This document shows positions 35,201 to 47,919 of a stretch of 64,000 nucleotides of DNA, in pieces. The stretch comes from Anaeramoeba flamelloides. Taxonomy: Eukaryota; Metamonada; Anaeramoebidae. The position numbers and the translations under genes are program-made. A model generated the notes under the pieces. That model ran no database searches, was not told the origin of the DNA, and was given only the letters and a program-made list of their open reading frames with translations. Location: contig JANTQA010000026.1 of NCBI GenBank assembly GCA_027625915.1, positions 2,790,001 through 2,854,000 of the forward strand, read 5' to 3'. Position 1 is the stretch's first letter, and every line of letters begins with the position of its first letter.

Positions 35201-38200
35201 TAAAAAAAAAAAAAAAATGAAATAGAATTAATTATCTCATTTAAAAATCAAATATAATTAAACACCATAAAAAATAATTTAGGTAATTTTCTAGTTTTAA
35301 TAAAAATCCGATTTTACTGTTTTTATCGCTAATTTGAGACATTTTAATTTATTTTTCAAAATTTTTATTAAAAAATATTTTATATGAAAATTATTTATCT
35401 TAGTGCATGATTACACACAATACCCGTTAAATTGCTTCAGTAGTTGTAATTATAATGTTTGAAGAAAATTAATAGTCTGTTAGTAATTTACCTTAAATAA
35501 GCATTTGTTTATTATTTGAAAAAAAGGGTATTAAATTGAACTCTCTGTAGATGACTCAAAAAAATTGGAATATAATAATATTAAAGAATATTAACAAATA
35601 TTTAAAATAAATCAATAAAAAAGATTTCTCTCCTTGACATCATTTTTTTTTTTTTTTTTTAAAAATCTACCCTAGCAAAAGAGAAAAATATACAATCAAT
35701 TACAAAAAGAAAATCAAAAATACTTACATATCCTTCAGTTGGTTGATTAAAAGTACCTTGCATTCGGGGTGGTTCATGGAACAATTGATTAAATTTACGT
35801 AAACGGAAAGTAAGGCCAATGCCAACAAATAAAAAGAAATCAACACAAATTTGTGCTAAAATCGGGAACCATGGGCTTTTTTCAAAAAAGATTTTAAAAA
35901 CATATACCTAAGAAATATATTTAAAAAATAATAAAATAAGAAATAGAAAAAAAGAGGAATGAATATTATAATGCGTTTGAAAAGGAGAAAAAGATCTTTT
36001 TTTATAAATAAATTGAAATTTTTTTTTTAAAATGTTTTGTGGAAAATACTCTAATTTTTGAAATTATAATGTGATTACTTAATAAAAATGGTGGTTTCAT
36101 TTTTAAAGAACATTAGAGTAGAAAAATACAATTAGGGTTAGTTTCAAGTATTTATTACTAGATTAAATTTTTTTTTACCCTGTTGACTTGTAGAAACAAA
36201 CAAAAAAAAAAAAAAAAGATTTGAAATTATTAAAATCGAAATTTGTTTGAATCTTAATTTACAAAAAAATTGAGAAATTCTATTAAAAAATCTATCCACC
36301 ATTATCATTTTTTTTAACAAATTTCCAAATGAATTTAATTGCGCTTTTCTTTATTATACTTATTCCCATCTTATTATTAATTTTAAAATTAATTCATAAC
36401 TTCTTTATTTGAAGTAATTTGGCAAAGTGAATTATTTTTGTTTTATTAAAAAAAAAAAAAAACACCTTTTTTCATGTAATATTTGGTTATAAATAAAAAT
36501 AAATGATTTACCATTATTGTTAATAAGAAATAAACAAAAATTGAATTTTTATAGCGTTGGAATAAGACATATTTAGAATAAACGGGTGTTGTTATGGGGT
36601 GTATGTGTGCTTCCCTAATCAACGCTAATTGTCTTTTCAGTTGATCAATATGATTATTTGTGAATTGGAACAGCATTCTGATAATAACAAAATATGATAT
36701 AGCCATAACTAACAAACAAATAAAGCCAAGTATATTAAGACCAGTCAGTGCTTCGATTTTAGATGAAACAACTAATAGCATAGTAATAAGCACAACATCT
36801 TTTATTTCTTTAAACGAGAACGTAGGTTTAAGGATTGAATACCCCTTAGCAATAAATAGTAAAGTTAAATAAAAGAAAAAGTCATAAACTCCGTCATAAA
36901 AATAAACTACGTATGTGGTTGTATTGTTTTGAACCCCTATTTTGTTTTAAAAAAATTTTTTTTAAAATAATTAGTAAAAAAAGGTTTAATAGTAAATGCA
37001 TAAAATAAAAGAAAGCATTTTTTTTTTTAATTAAATTAGTATCAAAGCCACTTAAACTCAAAAAATGTGAAGTAATAATTATTGAAGAAGTGTAAATTAC
37101 ATTCTGTTTCGTAATATGCTTAATTTTCTAAAAAGAAATTTAGGCATAAATAATAATTTTCACGATTATTAATTAATGAAGGGAAATAATTTCAAACTAT
37201 TTCATGATTTAAAATTATTTCATTAAAGTTTATTTCTTTTCAATTTATTTTGAAATATTAACCGATCATTTTTATTTGAAGGACGAAACTACCCATAAAA
37301 AATGATTAATCTTTTCCATTATTTCTTTATGTTCGTATTTTAAACATAAAGTAATAGAATTCATTTTTTTATTGATTACATAGTAATATTTATTTTAGCA
37401 ATTAGTAAATGATCTACATTTTAAGATTGTTGAACTTGATGGATAATTTAAATATCTTTGAATTGTAAATAATAATTTTTCATTTTTAAATATTGTGAAA
37501 TATTATTGTGAAGTGTTATAAGTCACGTAGAGCATGTTTTAGAGAAGTATTTTTTGAAGGGATAATATACATATAAATTATGAATTAAAGACATCATATG
37601 TCTTTGATGATAAATCCTGTATTTTTTAAAAATTATTTGTTTGCAAAAAACTCATGATTTAATCTTCTGATCTTCTTCCCAAAAAGATTTTGTAATGAAT
37701 ACTCAGCTTTTAAAATGTGTTTTTTTGTTTAAAATTTATTCGAAAAATGAAAAATTCCATTTAGTGTTGGTTTAATGTATAACCTTTTCTCTTGGAAATA
37801 TTAATTATTGAAATAAATTGTGTCGAATTATGAATCAAAATAAGCTCCAATTCAAAATTTTTAACACAACAATATTTAATTTTGAAAAAAAAAAAATCTT
37901 ATTAAATAAATTATCTGTTAGAAATACTAAATTAGAACCACTAACTAATTGAAATGTTAACAATTATTTAAAGCTGTTTTATATAGCCACATATTATACA
38001 GATTTGAAATATTTGATCAAACAGAAACAGATTTCAAAAGATATTGATACATTGATCAATAAAAAAATTACAAAATCCTTATTTAATCAATCCATATTCC
38101 CCAAGGCTTATTTATAAATCTGAGCAAAAATTGATCATGTCAGTAAGGATCACAATATACAAAAGAAAATTTAACTTAATTCAAAAATTAAAAATTCTAA

Positions 38201-41200
38201 GTTTTGATGAATTAATCAAATTTCTTCCTTTTAGAAAAAAAGAATTTGAAAATATCAATTGGAAATCTAAAAATTTTAAAACTACCAGAAATTGAACTAG
38301 ATAATTACCCCATTAATCCATTCAAAAATAGTTCAAGTTGGAAATGCCATTAGGTTTTCTAGAATTTAAATTTCGTTAACTCAATCAAATACTTAATGAA
38401 ATAAACCTGAATTTTGAAAAAAAATCATTACGTTTTTTTAAATTTTTGTTTTGATTCAAAAATCTATTGATTTTCTAAACAAAACAAAAATTAAAAAAAA
38501 AAAACTAAAAAAAGTGCTGTAAAGTGCTGTAGAGTGTCTAGTTTTTCCAGAATTCAAAAGAATAAAGAAAAATCAAAAGTTTTACCCTATTCTATTGAAT
38601 TCTGGGAAACCGTGGTTATATTTTTTTCTATTTGAGAAATAAAAAGACAATTTAATAATTTTTCTTTTAATTTCTTTGATTCAAAAAACACTATTAACTT
38701 TTCTAGAAAATAAAAGAAATGAGTAAAATCTTTGATTTTACTTTATCTTTTAAATTAAAAAAAAAAAAAAACTAACGACAAAAAATATTTAAAATGAAAA
38801 GGTTCAACTTCTATTTTTCAAGTTTTGAAATGTAACAAATTATTTAAACAGATAATTTTATTTGATGCATGAAAATAAATCACAATTTTGTAAATTGTGT
38901 AGACAAAAATTGAACGATTTTAGATATCATTGAATAGTTGTGTAATTTTCACTAGATTTGCCCAGGCTATGAAAATAATCTTCGTAAAATCTGGATATCT
39001 GAATTAAAAAAATTTAATATTTCTATTATATTAAAAAATAATTATATTTTTGATATTATTAATAAACAGTTTTCAATATCTTTCGTCCCCTAGTAGGTAA
39101 TAAAGATATGTTGAAATCTTTTAAAAGATTTCTAAATATAAGTTTAGGAATCAGGGAAGTGCCATCAAGTGCCGTAAAGTGTCTAGCTTTTCCAGAATTC
39201 AAAAGAATAAAGAAAAATCAAAAGTTTTACCCTATTCTTTTAAATTCTGGAAAAGCTAATGGTCGTTTTCTTGGGGTTTTCTGTTTTATTTGTTAAGTTT
39301 TCTAGGTTTTTTTGAGGTTTTCTATTTTATTTGTGAAGTGTTCTAGGTTTTTTTGAGGTTTTCCAAATAAATAGAAAACTCAAAAAAGCCTAACGAAAAT
39401 CTATTGATTTTCCAAATTAACAAAAAACTCAAGAAAACCTAACAGTTAATAAGAGAAATGAAAAACTCCTCTCTGAAATTACAATAAAAAAAGAATTCTT
39501 TTTTTTACATTAAATTTTCAGTAAAAAGAATCTGATCCTTTTTCTCTGTTTGAATTTTTCAATTTTGAAAAATTAAAAAGAAAAATTTGCCTTTCATTTT
39601 TTATTTTTATGAAATCTCACTTTTAGTTATTTAGGAATATTTTGCATTGACAAATAAAATTGGAAATCTAATCTTATTTTAAAAATACAAGAAAAATAAA
39701 TCAAATATCGTATCACTGAAGATCCAGAAATAATTGATCTTTTATTATTTTGAATTATTTATTAAATTTCAAGAAATTTAAAAGATCAAGTAATATTCTT
39801 TTTCAAATACTAAGAATATGGATATCGGACTTTTTGATATTAAAAAAAAGATTATTTGATAATATTTAATAATTTTTTTATTATTAGAATTATTAATTGA
39901 ATTAATTTTCTTTTTTTGAAAATATTTAAAAAATTGAGAAATAATAGTTTATCCTATTGATATATTTATTCTTTTGGTTATTACTGGTATACTGAAAGAA
40001 TTAAGATTGGGTTATTAATTATTGATTAAAAATAATCAAATTAAAAAGATTATTTCTTTTTGTTGTAAGTTGAATTTTCCTGGTTTTAAAAAAGTATTTT
40101 GGGAGAATTTTTAATTTTGTGGTTTGGTTTTTTTTTACCTATTTTTTTATTCCATTAAAAGAAAAAATTGATTTAAACTGTTCTATGAATCAAAAGTTAT
40201 ATTTTTTTCAAGTTTAAAATAATTATTGTAATTGTTTTGAAATTAAGTATATTTTTTATACTGAATTATTTCAAAACTTTGTGGTTTTTATTTTTAAAGA
40301 GTATTTTTGTACGCTTTCTGCATAAGCAAAAACATTTCTTTCTTCTTCGAAGGCAATAATTTTTTTTGAAATAATTTGGAAATAAGCTATGTTGGATTTT
40401 TGAACTTTTCAAAAATGTGAAAAAAAGCTATCAAACTTTTTAAGAACAATAATCCAGTTATGAAAATATCATTTAAGTCAAGTCTAGTTTGATTTTGTAG
40501 TTCTCAGATTTTTACTTTATTTTGAAATTTGAATAAGTGGTAAAAATTTTTTTGAATTGGCGATTAATTTTACTAGAAGAATTTTTTTTTTTTTATGCTT
40601 AATAGTCACTTCAAGACACATTTTTTTTCTGTAAAACTTATTTTTGCTCTCCTTCTAAAGAAATAATGATAAGGATTTTTAAACTATCCAAATTTAATAA
40701 ATTAAAAGAAATGGTTTTCAAATAGCTTTCGAAAGTAAGCACTGGTATTATTAAAAGAATTAAAATAGTTTGATCGAATATTAAAAATATTGGAACCTCA
40801 TTTAAAAAGAAATCAAAGATGGAAGAATTAACGAAAAAAGAAATCAAAGAAAAGAAAGTGAAATACCGTTTTTTGAGAGACTTTTCCAATATGAATAAAA
40901 TATAAATAACTCGACACACTTCGCTATTACAACGAAAGTTAAATATTTATGCAATTTAATTTTAATGTTCAAGTGTCTAAACCAATTAATAAACCAATAG
41001 ATAACCATTAAAACCCATACTATTGCAAAAACTAAATAGATGGGCGGTAGTGGTATATAACCCAAACTGAGGTATTGGCCATTAGGATTCATAAAAGTAT
41101 ATTTGAGCTTTGGTATATTATTAAAAAATGGTAACGAAATAAAATTGGAAATTAAATACATTTTAAAAAATAGTGGTGGTTTGTTTGTTTTTTTGTTTGT

Positions 41201-41866
41201 TTTTTATTTGTTTTTTCCAGAACAAAAAGAAGGAAAAAAACAACAGCAAAAACAAAATTCTTCAAAACAAAAGAAACAGACTTTATAAAAAAAAAAAAGA
41301 AAAAAGTTCAAGTCAAATTATCAAAACAAACCTTGTAAGTTATTGTTTGTAAATCGTTTTCACAATTTAAAAAAACAAAATACTGATAACCCTCTTCTTG
41401 TACAGTTTTGTTGAATTGGAAGGGTGATTTTTCAAGGTTGCTTGTTGATTCACAAATAAAAGTTTCTGATCCCATATTGACGCATGCTTCTTCCTGCTTT
41501 TTTTCGCTTAAAGTTGTGTATTCTTTTTCGTTACAAGCCATAAACCAAATATTTTGCCCATCAGACTTTATGTATTTTCAAAAAAATTATAGAAGCCAAC
41601 AAGAGCGCGAATGGTTTTATTCGGAATAAAAAAATTGATCTTAAAAAAGAAAGAAGAGAAAGAAAAAAAAACTATCATTCTGAAAAAAGGGTTTGTTTTA
41701 CATTAATAGTCGCTTCAAAATCGATTGTGCCTCCCTTTTGAAACCCAAAGGTAGTCAATCTAAAGAATTGGTTTGATGTTTTCAGTTCATAGTCATCGAT
41801 TAACGCAAAGGTTGGTGAAATTAGAAAAAGAAGTAGAAACAATGAAAGTATGAAACGGTTATCCAT
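31912..41866 (-). CDS. LU7TM/GOST-family seven-transmembrane protein (GPR107/TMEM87-like)
   Basis: Seven exons: 41702-41866, 41332-41565, 40867-41107, 36512-36936, 35728-35907, 33897-33959, 31912-32037, total 1434 nt or 477 aa, all phases matching. The start is ATG at 41866, giving a clear signal peptide (RFILSLFLLLFLISPTFA). A lumenal domain with FGFQKGGTIDF and several Cys follows (to about 140). Then come seven hydrophobic segments: about 152-172, 186-205, 230-250, 263-281, 285-305, and two in exons 4-5 (IFVYFLLTIMVYVFKIFF; PILAQICVDFFLFVGIGLTF). The stretch KYVLFQRYKNSIFVYFLLTI lines up with human GPR107 KLKLFRHYYVLIVCYIYFT. Family members act in Golgi and endosomal trafficking; the ligand is unknown. 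The tail is about 65 acidic cytosolic residues. Introns are 136, 224, 3930, 604, 1768 and 1859 nt; the long ones hold repeats. Stop is TAA. Confidence 0.85.
32253..32280. repeat. TA dinucleotide microsatellite
   Basis: About 12 TA units in LU7TM intron 6. A similar run is at 45761-45786. Confidence 0.9.
32510..33010 (+). repeat. Dispersed repeat R1, copy 2 (in LU7TM intron 6)
   Basis: Carries ACAATACCACACTTTAC, CAGTTGATGGTATCT, GATCGATCAA and the GTTTTGTGA block in order. The first three recur at 34250-34560, and the GTTTTGTGA block at 300-420. Non-coding. Confidence 0.6.
34250..34900 (+). repeat. Dispersed repeat R1, copy 3 (in LU7TM intron 5)
   Basis: Shares ACAATACCACACTTTACA, TAGTTGATGGTATCTTA, TTGATCGATCAAC and ATTTCAACAAATT with copy 2, then GACTGTATCTATTTTAGA with copy 1. 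A CTTTTTCTTTT-type tandem tract (34720-34760) sits between the two parts. Confidence 0.6.
37925..37975 (-). repeat. Dispersed repeat R1, fragment
   Basis: AACTAATTGAAATGTTAACA, the reverse complement of the CATTTCAATTAGTT block of copy 1. It lies in LU7TM intron 3. Confidence 0.5.
38540..38612. repeat. Palindromic hairpin, CCAGAATT family
   Basis: CTAGTTTTTCCAGAATTCAA at the left pairs imperfectly with ATTGAATTCTGGGAAAC at the right. The loop sequence is nearly identical to that of the hairpin at 39178. It lies in LU7TM intron 3. Confidence 0.6.
39178..39262. repeat. Palindromic hairpin, CCAGAATT family, best copy
   Basis: TAGCTTTTCCAGAATTCAAA pairs with TTTAAATTCTGGAAAAGCTA with a single mismatch, around a loop of about 45 bp. 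The same sequence family forms the hairpins of the 291-bp array at 19187. Next to it (39296-39365) a 51-bp unit with TCTAGGTTTTTTTGAGG is repeated in tandem. Confidence 0.7.
39510..40600 (+). repeat. 1-kb dispersed repeat R2, copy 2 (in LU7TM intron 3)
   Basis: Collinear with 3840-4880. The matching blocks are named there. It accounts for about a quarter of the 3.9 kb intron. Confidence 0.6.
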
Positions 41867-42649
41867 TGATTGAAACGAAAACAAATATTCAAAAACAAGT
41901 TTAATGTGAAGAAAGGATTAACAGAAAAAATGTAAAAACAATAAAATTAAAAAAATAAAAAACCACAATTTTTTTCGAGTTTATTTCTGTTTTGATTATT
42001 ACCAAAAGAGTGAAAATGTTTTTAATCGTTTCTTCAAATCACTCACCAAAATAAAATATTGGAAAAAATTAATTCAGAAAAAATTAACAAAACCTTTTGT
42101 AAAAATTCAAACAACAAAGGATTGAATTTAAAATTTAATTCTAATCGCACAACAGAAATTTACTAGGAATAATTAATACAAATACAATCTTTGTTATTTT
42201 TCACTACTTTTTTTCAAAATTTACCAAGATCTTTCGTTGAAATTTAAAATGATGATTCAAGACAATACACAAACAACACTATTAAGCACCATTATTGTGA
42301 CTTTTAATTTTCATGTAAGGTATAACTCAGAAAAAAAACTGTAAGAATCCAATCACCCAAAAGCTTGAATTAACAAAACAACAATTTTGTACACACCCAA
42401 ATAAGGACTTTTTTGAAATATCTTTGAATTTGACACCATTATTTTGCGAAATGAAAATAATTAATTTCTTTTATTCTTAAAGGGTCATAACCAAAAGTAA
42501 TACTTTGTGACATAAGCATGAACTTAAAATGAGAAATAATTACCAAATTTAAACTGGGTAAGTTGCTGTTCACTGGATTACGGGTTTTCTAGAAAATCAG
42601 AAGGAGAGAATTTCAATTCCTATTCAAATTATAAAAAAGTCAAAAATCG

Positions 42650-42832
42650 TTAATGGTGTCTTGAACCAAATGGTAAATGATATAGAATTAAGTAGTTTTC
42701 AGCAGAAATAACCTGATTTTTGATTTCGGTATACAATTGGAATACTGTGGATTTTTTATAACTGGGATTTGAATTCATAAGATCTTGTTCTCTATGATTT
42801 AATTCTGTTTTAAAACCAAAAGTACCTTTCAT
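42650..42832 (-). CDS. Small hypothetical ORF, 60 aa
   Basis: ATG at 42832 to TAA. The protein is soluble and mixed in composition (starts MKGTFGFKTELNHREQDLMN, ends HLPFGSRHH), unlike the Phe/Lys/Ile-rich noise frames around it. I do not recognise the family. An internal CAG|GTTATT could act as a donor, so it may be the first exon of a longer gene, but I found no convincing second exon before the LU7TM start 0.8 kb downstream. It could still be chance. Confidence 0.35.
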   Translation of the reverse strand: MKGTFGFKTELNHREQDLMNSNPSYKKSTVFQLYTEIKNQVISAENYLILYHLPFGSRHH

Positions 42833-44989
42833 TTTTCAAGAAGGCAAATACATTGAACAAACAAATAAACAAACCATAAACAAATATGGTATTGGATTTG
42901 TAAAATTCTATTATCTTTAAAAAGAAATTCTCAAAATGAAGGATCAATTTGGAAAATTTTTCTTATCAAAAAATAGACTTAATTTTTTCGACACTTGCAC
43001 TTAAAAAAAAAAATATTTCAGAAAAATTTCGAAATAATTACAAAAATTTTTCAACAAAATCAATTAATAATTTAAAATTTACTAAAAATTGCAAAGATTT
43101 TACTTTCTAAATTGACTTGAACTTAGATACACTATCATGTAGTGAATTATCTGTTACATTAGAACAAGATGAAAAGAAACTTGGATTTTTATTTTGAAAT
43201 CCAGAGAAAACGTCCTTTGTACAGATTTTTTAGGTTACTGAACAGTCTAAAAAGAATACATTAAATGAAGAATGTTCTAAACCAAAATTTCAGATACATT
43301 TCAAATACTGTCCTTAAACTTTGGATGAAATATCGTATTCACCTTGATCAATATACTGTTATTTTCAAATAAAAAAAAATAAATTTTATCGCAAAGTTTC
43401 AAAAACAAAGAGAACCAAATTAAAAAAAACTCATGGCCGAATTATCATGATCAAATAATCTTGAGAAAATCTTGGTTTATTCCAGGATTTATAATCCAAT
43501 CATTGTCAAAATATCTGAGAACCTGGAATAAAAATTTTTCTTTCTTAATTTGAAAATGGTAGTAAAACAAAACTATTTGTATAATATATTATCATTTTCA
43601 AATTAAAAAATGAAATCTTTTTAGTTCTTTCTTCATCCTTATTTTTCAAATTATGTATTATTTGAAAAAACTATCAAGATCTTCAGAAAATCAATAAGAA
43701 ATGATATCTATAGAGATTTTATTGTATATTATTTATTGATATTTAAGATCACAGTTTAATTGTTTTAGTTTGAATTTCAAAGTATTTAGATCCCATTTCG
43801 AAGGTCCATCCCCAAGTTTCAAAAAATCATAATTTATCAATCTATTGGAAAAAAATTTTTCAAAGAATTTTTAATGGCCTTAGGAAAATTCGAAAAAAAA
43901 TCAAAGATTAATCAAATTTTTGTTGAAAAGTTTGTTTTCTTTACTCTCTATCCAAAATAAATTATCAAAATCCAAATAAAGAAACATGTAAATTGAAAAA
44001 ATTAAATTTCAAACACCAAAAGTAAATCACAAACAAGCCAAAATTTATGTCAGAATAACTATTTTTTATTTTTCATTTTACCCCCCCCCCCTAGATAATT
44101 CATGTTGTTTTTTATATTAATGGTTATATTTTGAACCTCTTCGAATACTGATAGAACCAATTTTTGAGAAAAAAAATATTAAATAATTCACAAAACCGAA
44201 TTTTGAAAATAGTGTAGTTTCAAATTTATTGAAAATTATTATATATGTCCCCATAACCCAAAAAACACTAAAAATGGAAAACTAATCAAATACCTCTATT
44301 AAAAAAATTAAAAAAACAAAATGAAAAAATAATAATAAATAAAGTTTCCATTTTACCTTTTCTTGAAAACATTTTTTGCCAAAATTATTGAATTCAATGT
44401 TGAAATTATGTATATTTTTAGATACACATGTTGTTTTAACTCATTTACTAAAAAAAATTCTAAATTATTGGAATTTTGTTTTCACAAAAGGGACTAATTT
44501 GGTCTTCAAAGGTTTTTTTATTTTTAAATGGTAAAATTAAAAAAAAAGTAAAACTGAAAAAGATAAACTCTCTGGAAAAGTATTCTTATTTAATATATTA
44601 ACTTATTCTTTGATTTCAAAATTTTCTCAACCCCAATTTTTCAAAAAAAATAAAAAAGTTCACAATAATTTCATAAAAATATTTTCGATATTCAAAATTT
44701 GAGAGTGTTTTTATTCTAAAAAAATTAGTACCGTAGTTAATTGAATTAAGTTATAAAGCTAGATTTTGAAAAATATTAATCAAAAAAAAAATGGCACTTA
44801 ATTTTATTAAGGACATATAAACTCCACACAAAAAAAATTTGACACACCTAAAATTGAAAAAAAGAAAAAAAAACTTATATATTATATTTTTCAAATCTTT
44901 GTATTTAATCACAAGAAAGTTAATGGATATTATTGTTTTTATATAGAATTAAACAAAATTTCATTATAAATGTCCCAATTTTTTTTACT

Positions 44990-45150
44990 TTTTTTTATAT
45001 TATTTTTAGATGAAAAATAAATCTCTCTTGAGTATAGAACAGGATATTAAAATAGTAATTTTTTTTATTATAATGGATAAATTCAATTTATAAAAGTATT
45101 TATTTTCAAAATTTGATTTTTAATTGGTTGAAGATTTTGAAATATAGTTT
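44990..45150 (+). repeat. Dispersed repeat R5, copy 2
   Basis: Direct match to 13965-14140, sharing CTCTTGAGTATAGAAC and TTTGATTTTTAAT blocks. Confidence 0.6.
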
Positions 45151-46189
45151 ATTTTTACCCAATAGAAAAAAAAGATAAATATTTTAGGTTCAAAAGAAAG
45201 AAATAAAAAGAAACTAAAGAAGTATTATATCCTAATTTATTGAAATTTTACCAAAAATTATTCACCGATTAAATGATTGAACATAACCAACCAATTTTAG
45301 GCAATAATTTTATATTTAATATACTTTAGATTAAATCTTTTTGAACCACTATAAAAAAAACCAAAAAAAAACCAAAATCTAACCAAATAGACCACCTAAC
45401 GAGTAAAACAAAAATGAAAATAAAAAAAAGAGAAAAAAAGAAATAGTTATATAATACAAATTATTTCCAAACTCAGTATAAAAACAAAACACTTTTAACT
45501 ATGTCTATCCATTTGGAATTTAGTTTATTTATTTTAACAAAAATTTTCATCTAAAAAAATTAATATACATTGAAAAATTCAAAAAAAAAGATCCTTTTCT
45601 ACTGTTTGGAAAACAAATTTTCTATTTTTTAAATTATTAAATTAAAATTTGAAAATAAAAATCAATATATAATTTATCTTTTATTTAAATTTGATATTCA
45701 GACTATGACTAAATTTTAAAATTATTTTACTTATTATCTTTCTTAGAATTTCATAGACCATATATATATATATATATATATATATTGTTAATATTTAATT
45801 TTTTAATCATTTTTACTTCTACTCCTTTTTTTTAGTTGTGGAAAAAAAAAAGAAAAAAAATAAAAAAAAAAAAAAAAAATAGAAATGTCAAATAACATAT
45901 GAAATTAGACAGTATAATATTTATTATATGGTTTTAATTATAGAAATTATTTGAAAAAAAAAATAATAATTTTAAAAAAATTGGTTTTAAGAAAAGATTA
46001 GTAACTTTTTAATTTTTTTAAAAAGAAAAAACAAATTAAAAGTATTTTTAAACTTATGACGGAAGTTGATAAAAAAATTCCATTTGATTGAATATTAAGT
46101 TTTTAAACTATTAATCGAAGGAAAAACGAATAAATTTTAGCAATTTCTAAATGAATTTTATAATTTAAATAATAAAAAAAAAATTTCCT

Positions 46190-46465
46190 ATTTCTATTTT
46201 AAAAAAATGAGTACTTTTTTTAATTAAATTGTAAAAATCAAAACTTTGTTTTCTATTTTAACAAAAAGAACCCCTTTTTTTAAAAATATAGCATTTACTC
46301 ATATATCAGTCCATACCTCACATTTTTTTTAAAAAGGGGGTTCTCAGGTTTGAAAAATTACAAATTTTTAAATAGTTTTAATCCTATAACTATCTTTACT
46401 TTTTTAAAATTCGAAAAATTTCCACAAAGTTTTAAAAAAAATTCCCCTTTTTTAAAATGGTCACA
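46190..46465. mobile_element. MITE-like element, family C, degraded copy
   Basis: The left ATTTTAAAAAAATGAGTACT resembles the left arm at 47605. On the right, TTTTTTAAAATGGTCACAC is its approximate inverse. The boundaries are uncertain. Confidence 0.4.
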
Positions 46466-47604
46466 CCCAATAACAAACAACTACTTATTCTTAATTATAA
46501 ATAAAATTTTGATTATTGAAAAAAATATAAAAACTCTGGTCGTATTAAATTATCATAAAAAAAAAAAGATCACTTTTTAGAGTTTTAATTAACTTTTTTT
46601 AAAAATTTTAATGTTCACAGTACATAAAATAATTTGTCTGATCTACCGTTTTAGAATAAGATAAAAAATTTATTTTCAAGTTATGATACTTTCGAAGTTT
46701 ATAAAATAAATAGACTTCTTCGATATATATATTTCTCACATTTTTGATAGCTTAACAAACTTTTTACCTGAGCTGCATCCATTTCTTATAAATTAAGGAT
46801 TTTTTCTATGATGAAATCTAAACCCCCCCCCCCCCCCCCCGATTCCACCCTCCACTTTGATGAAAGAGTTTATAAACCCTTATCCCAATATAATAACACA
46901 TATGTGAACACTAAAAATTGTGTTTATTAAAACTTTTTTTATTTTTTTATTTTTTGTTCAATCCATAGAAAACACTTACATAACCCTTAAAAAAACTTTA
47001 GAATATACTATTCAAGTAATTCTATAAACTAACTATTAATAGAAAATTACTCATAAACCCCCCAAATTCAATAATTTATCCAAAACACAATATCAATGAC
47101 CATTAAGAATTTGTAGAAATTGGGTATCTACAATAGAACAATAAATAAAAAACTTCAAAAAAAGAAATTTTCGCAAAAATAATTAATTTTAATGTGTAAA
47201 TAAGGTGCCATAAAAATAATAAACTAACATGAAAGGACTATTTTGGAATGAAGGTTAAAATTCATTTCGGAGTTGTACCCTTAAAATAAAAAATAAATGT
47301 GAGACAAAAAAAAATTCATTTTTCAGCAATTCTTTAATTTCCCCATTGAAAAAAAAAAAGAGTTATTCACACTTTTGACATAAAATAAATTTTTTAAAAG
47401 AAAACTAAAATCTGAGATGTAAAAATAATATTTTATTTTATATTTTTCAAAAAAAGAATGTATTTATCTACAAAAAAATACGAGATAAATTATATTCAAA
47501 AAATAGAAATAATGAAAAGAATGAAAAATAACAAATTTTATTACACTGTGAAATCTATTATTTTTTTAAATCACTTTTATGTAAAAATAAAACAAATTTT
47601 CTAA

Positions 47605-47780
47605 TACAGTTATTTTAAAAAATGTGAGTACTTTTTTTTTTTTTTATAGATTGACGGATTTAAAATGGTTTTAAAGTTTTCTATTTCAATAAAATATGAA
47701 CTGTTTTAAAAGGGGTACTTATCTTCCCGTAACAACCCCTGTTTAAAAGTTCGAAACTCACCTTTTTTAAAATGACTGTA
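47605..47780. mobile_element. MITE-like element, family C, best copy
   Basis: About 176 bp including flanking TA. The left arm CAGTTATTTTAAAAAATGTG and the reverse complement of the right arm, CAGTCATTTTAAAAAAGGTG, match at 18 of 20 positions. The TA-CAGT start and TA duplication fit Tc1/mariner-type (Stowaway-like) MITEs. Non-coding. Confidence 0.65.
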
Positions 47781-47919
47781 ATATAAAATAAAATATTTTT
47801 TGTTATTTCACTTAGAACAATAAAGAATATATAAATTACAGACACTACTTTATCCTTTGTTCTCTTGTCATTTATTTTTCTGTTTTTTTTTATTTCATTC
47901 GCCCCTTTTATTTTTCATT

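Larger units (their letters stand above)
42836..47919. other. Intergenic, 5 kb
   Basis: No gene supported. It contains repeat R5 copy 2, two family-C elements, a TA microsatellite (45761-45786), and C11 and C18 runs (44081-44091, 46823-46840). The rest is A/T-rich and featureless. Confidence 0.55.

Noticed and set aside
40638-40919. Separate 93-codon hydrophobic gene
   Set aside because: It is in another frame over the end of LU7TM exon 3 and the start of its intron.
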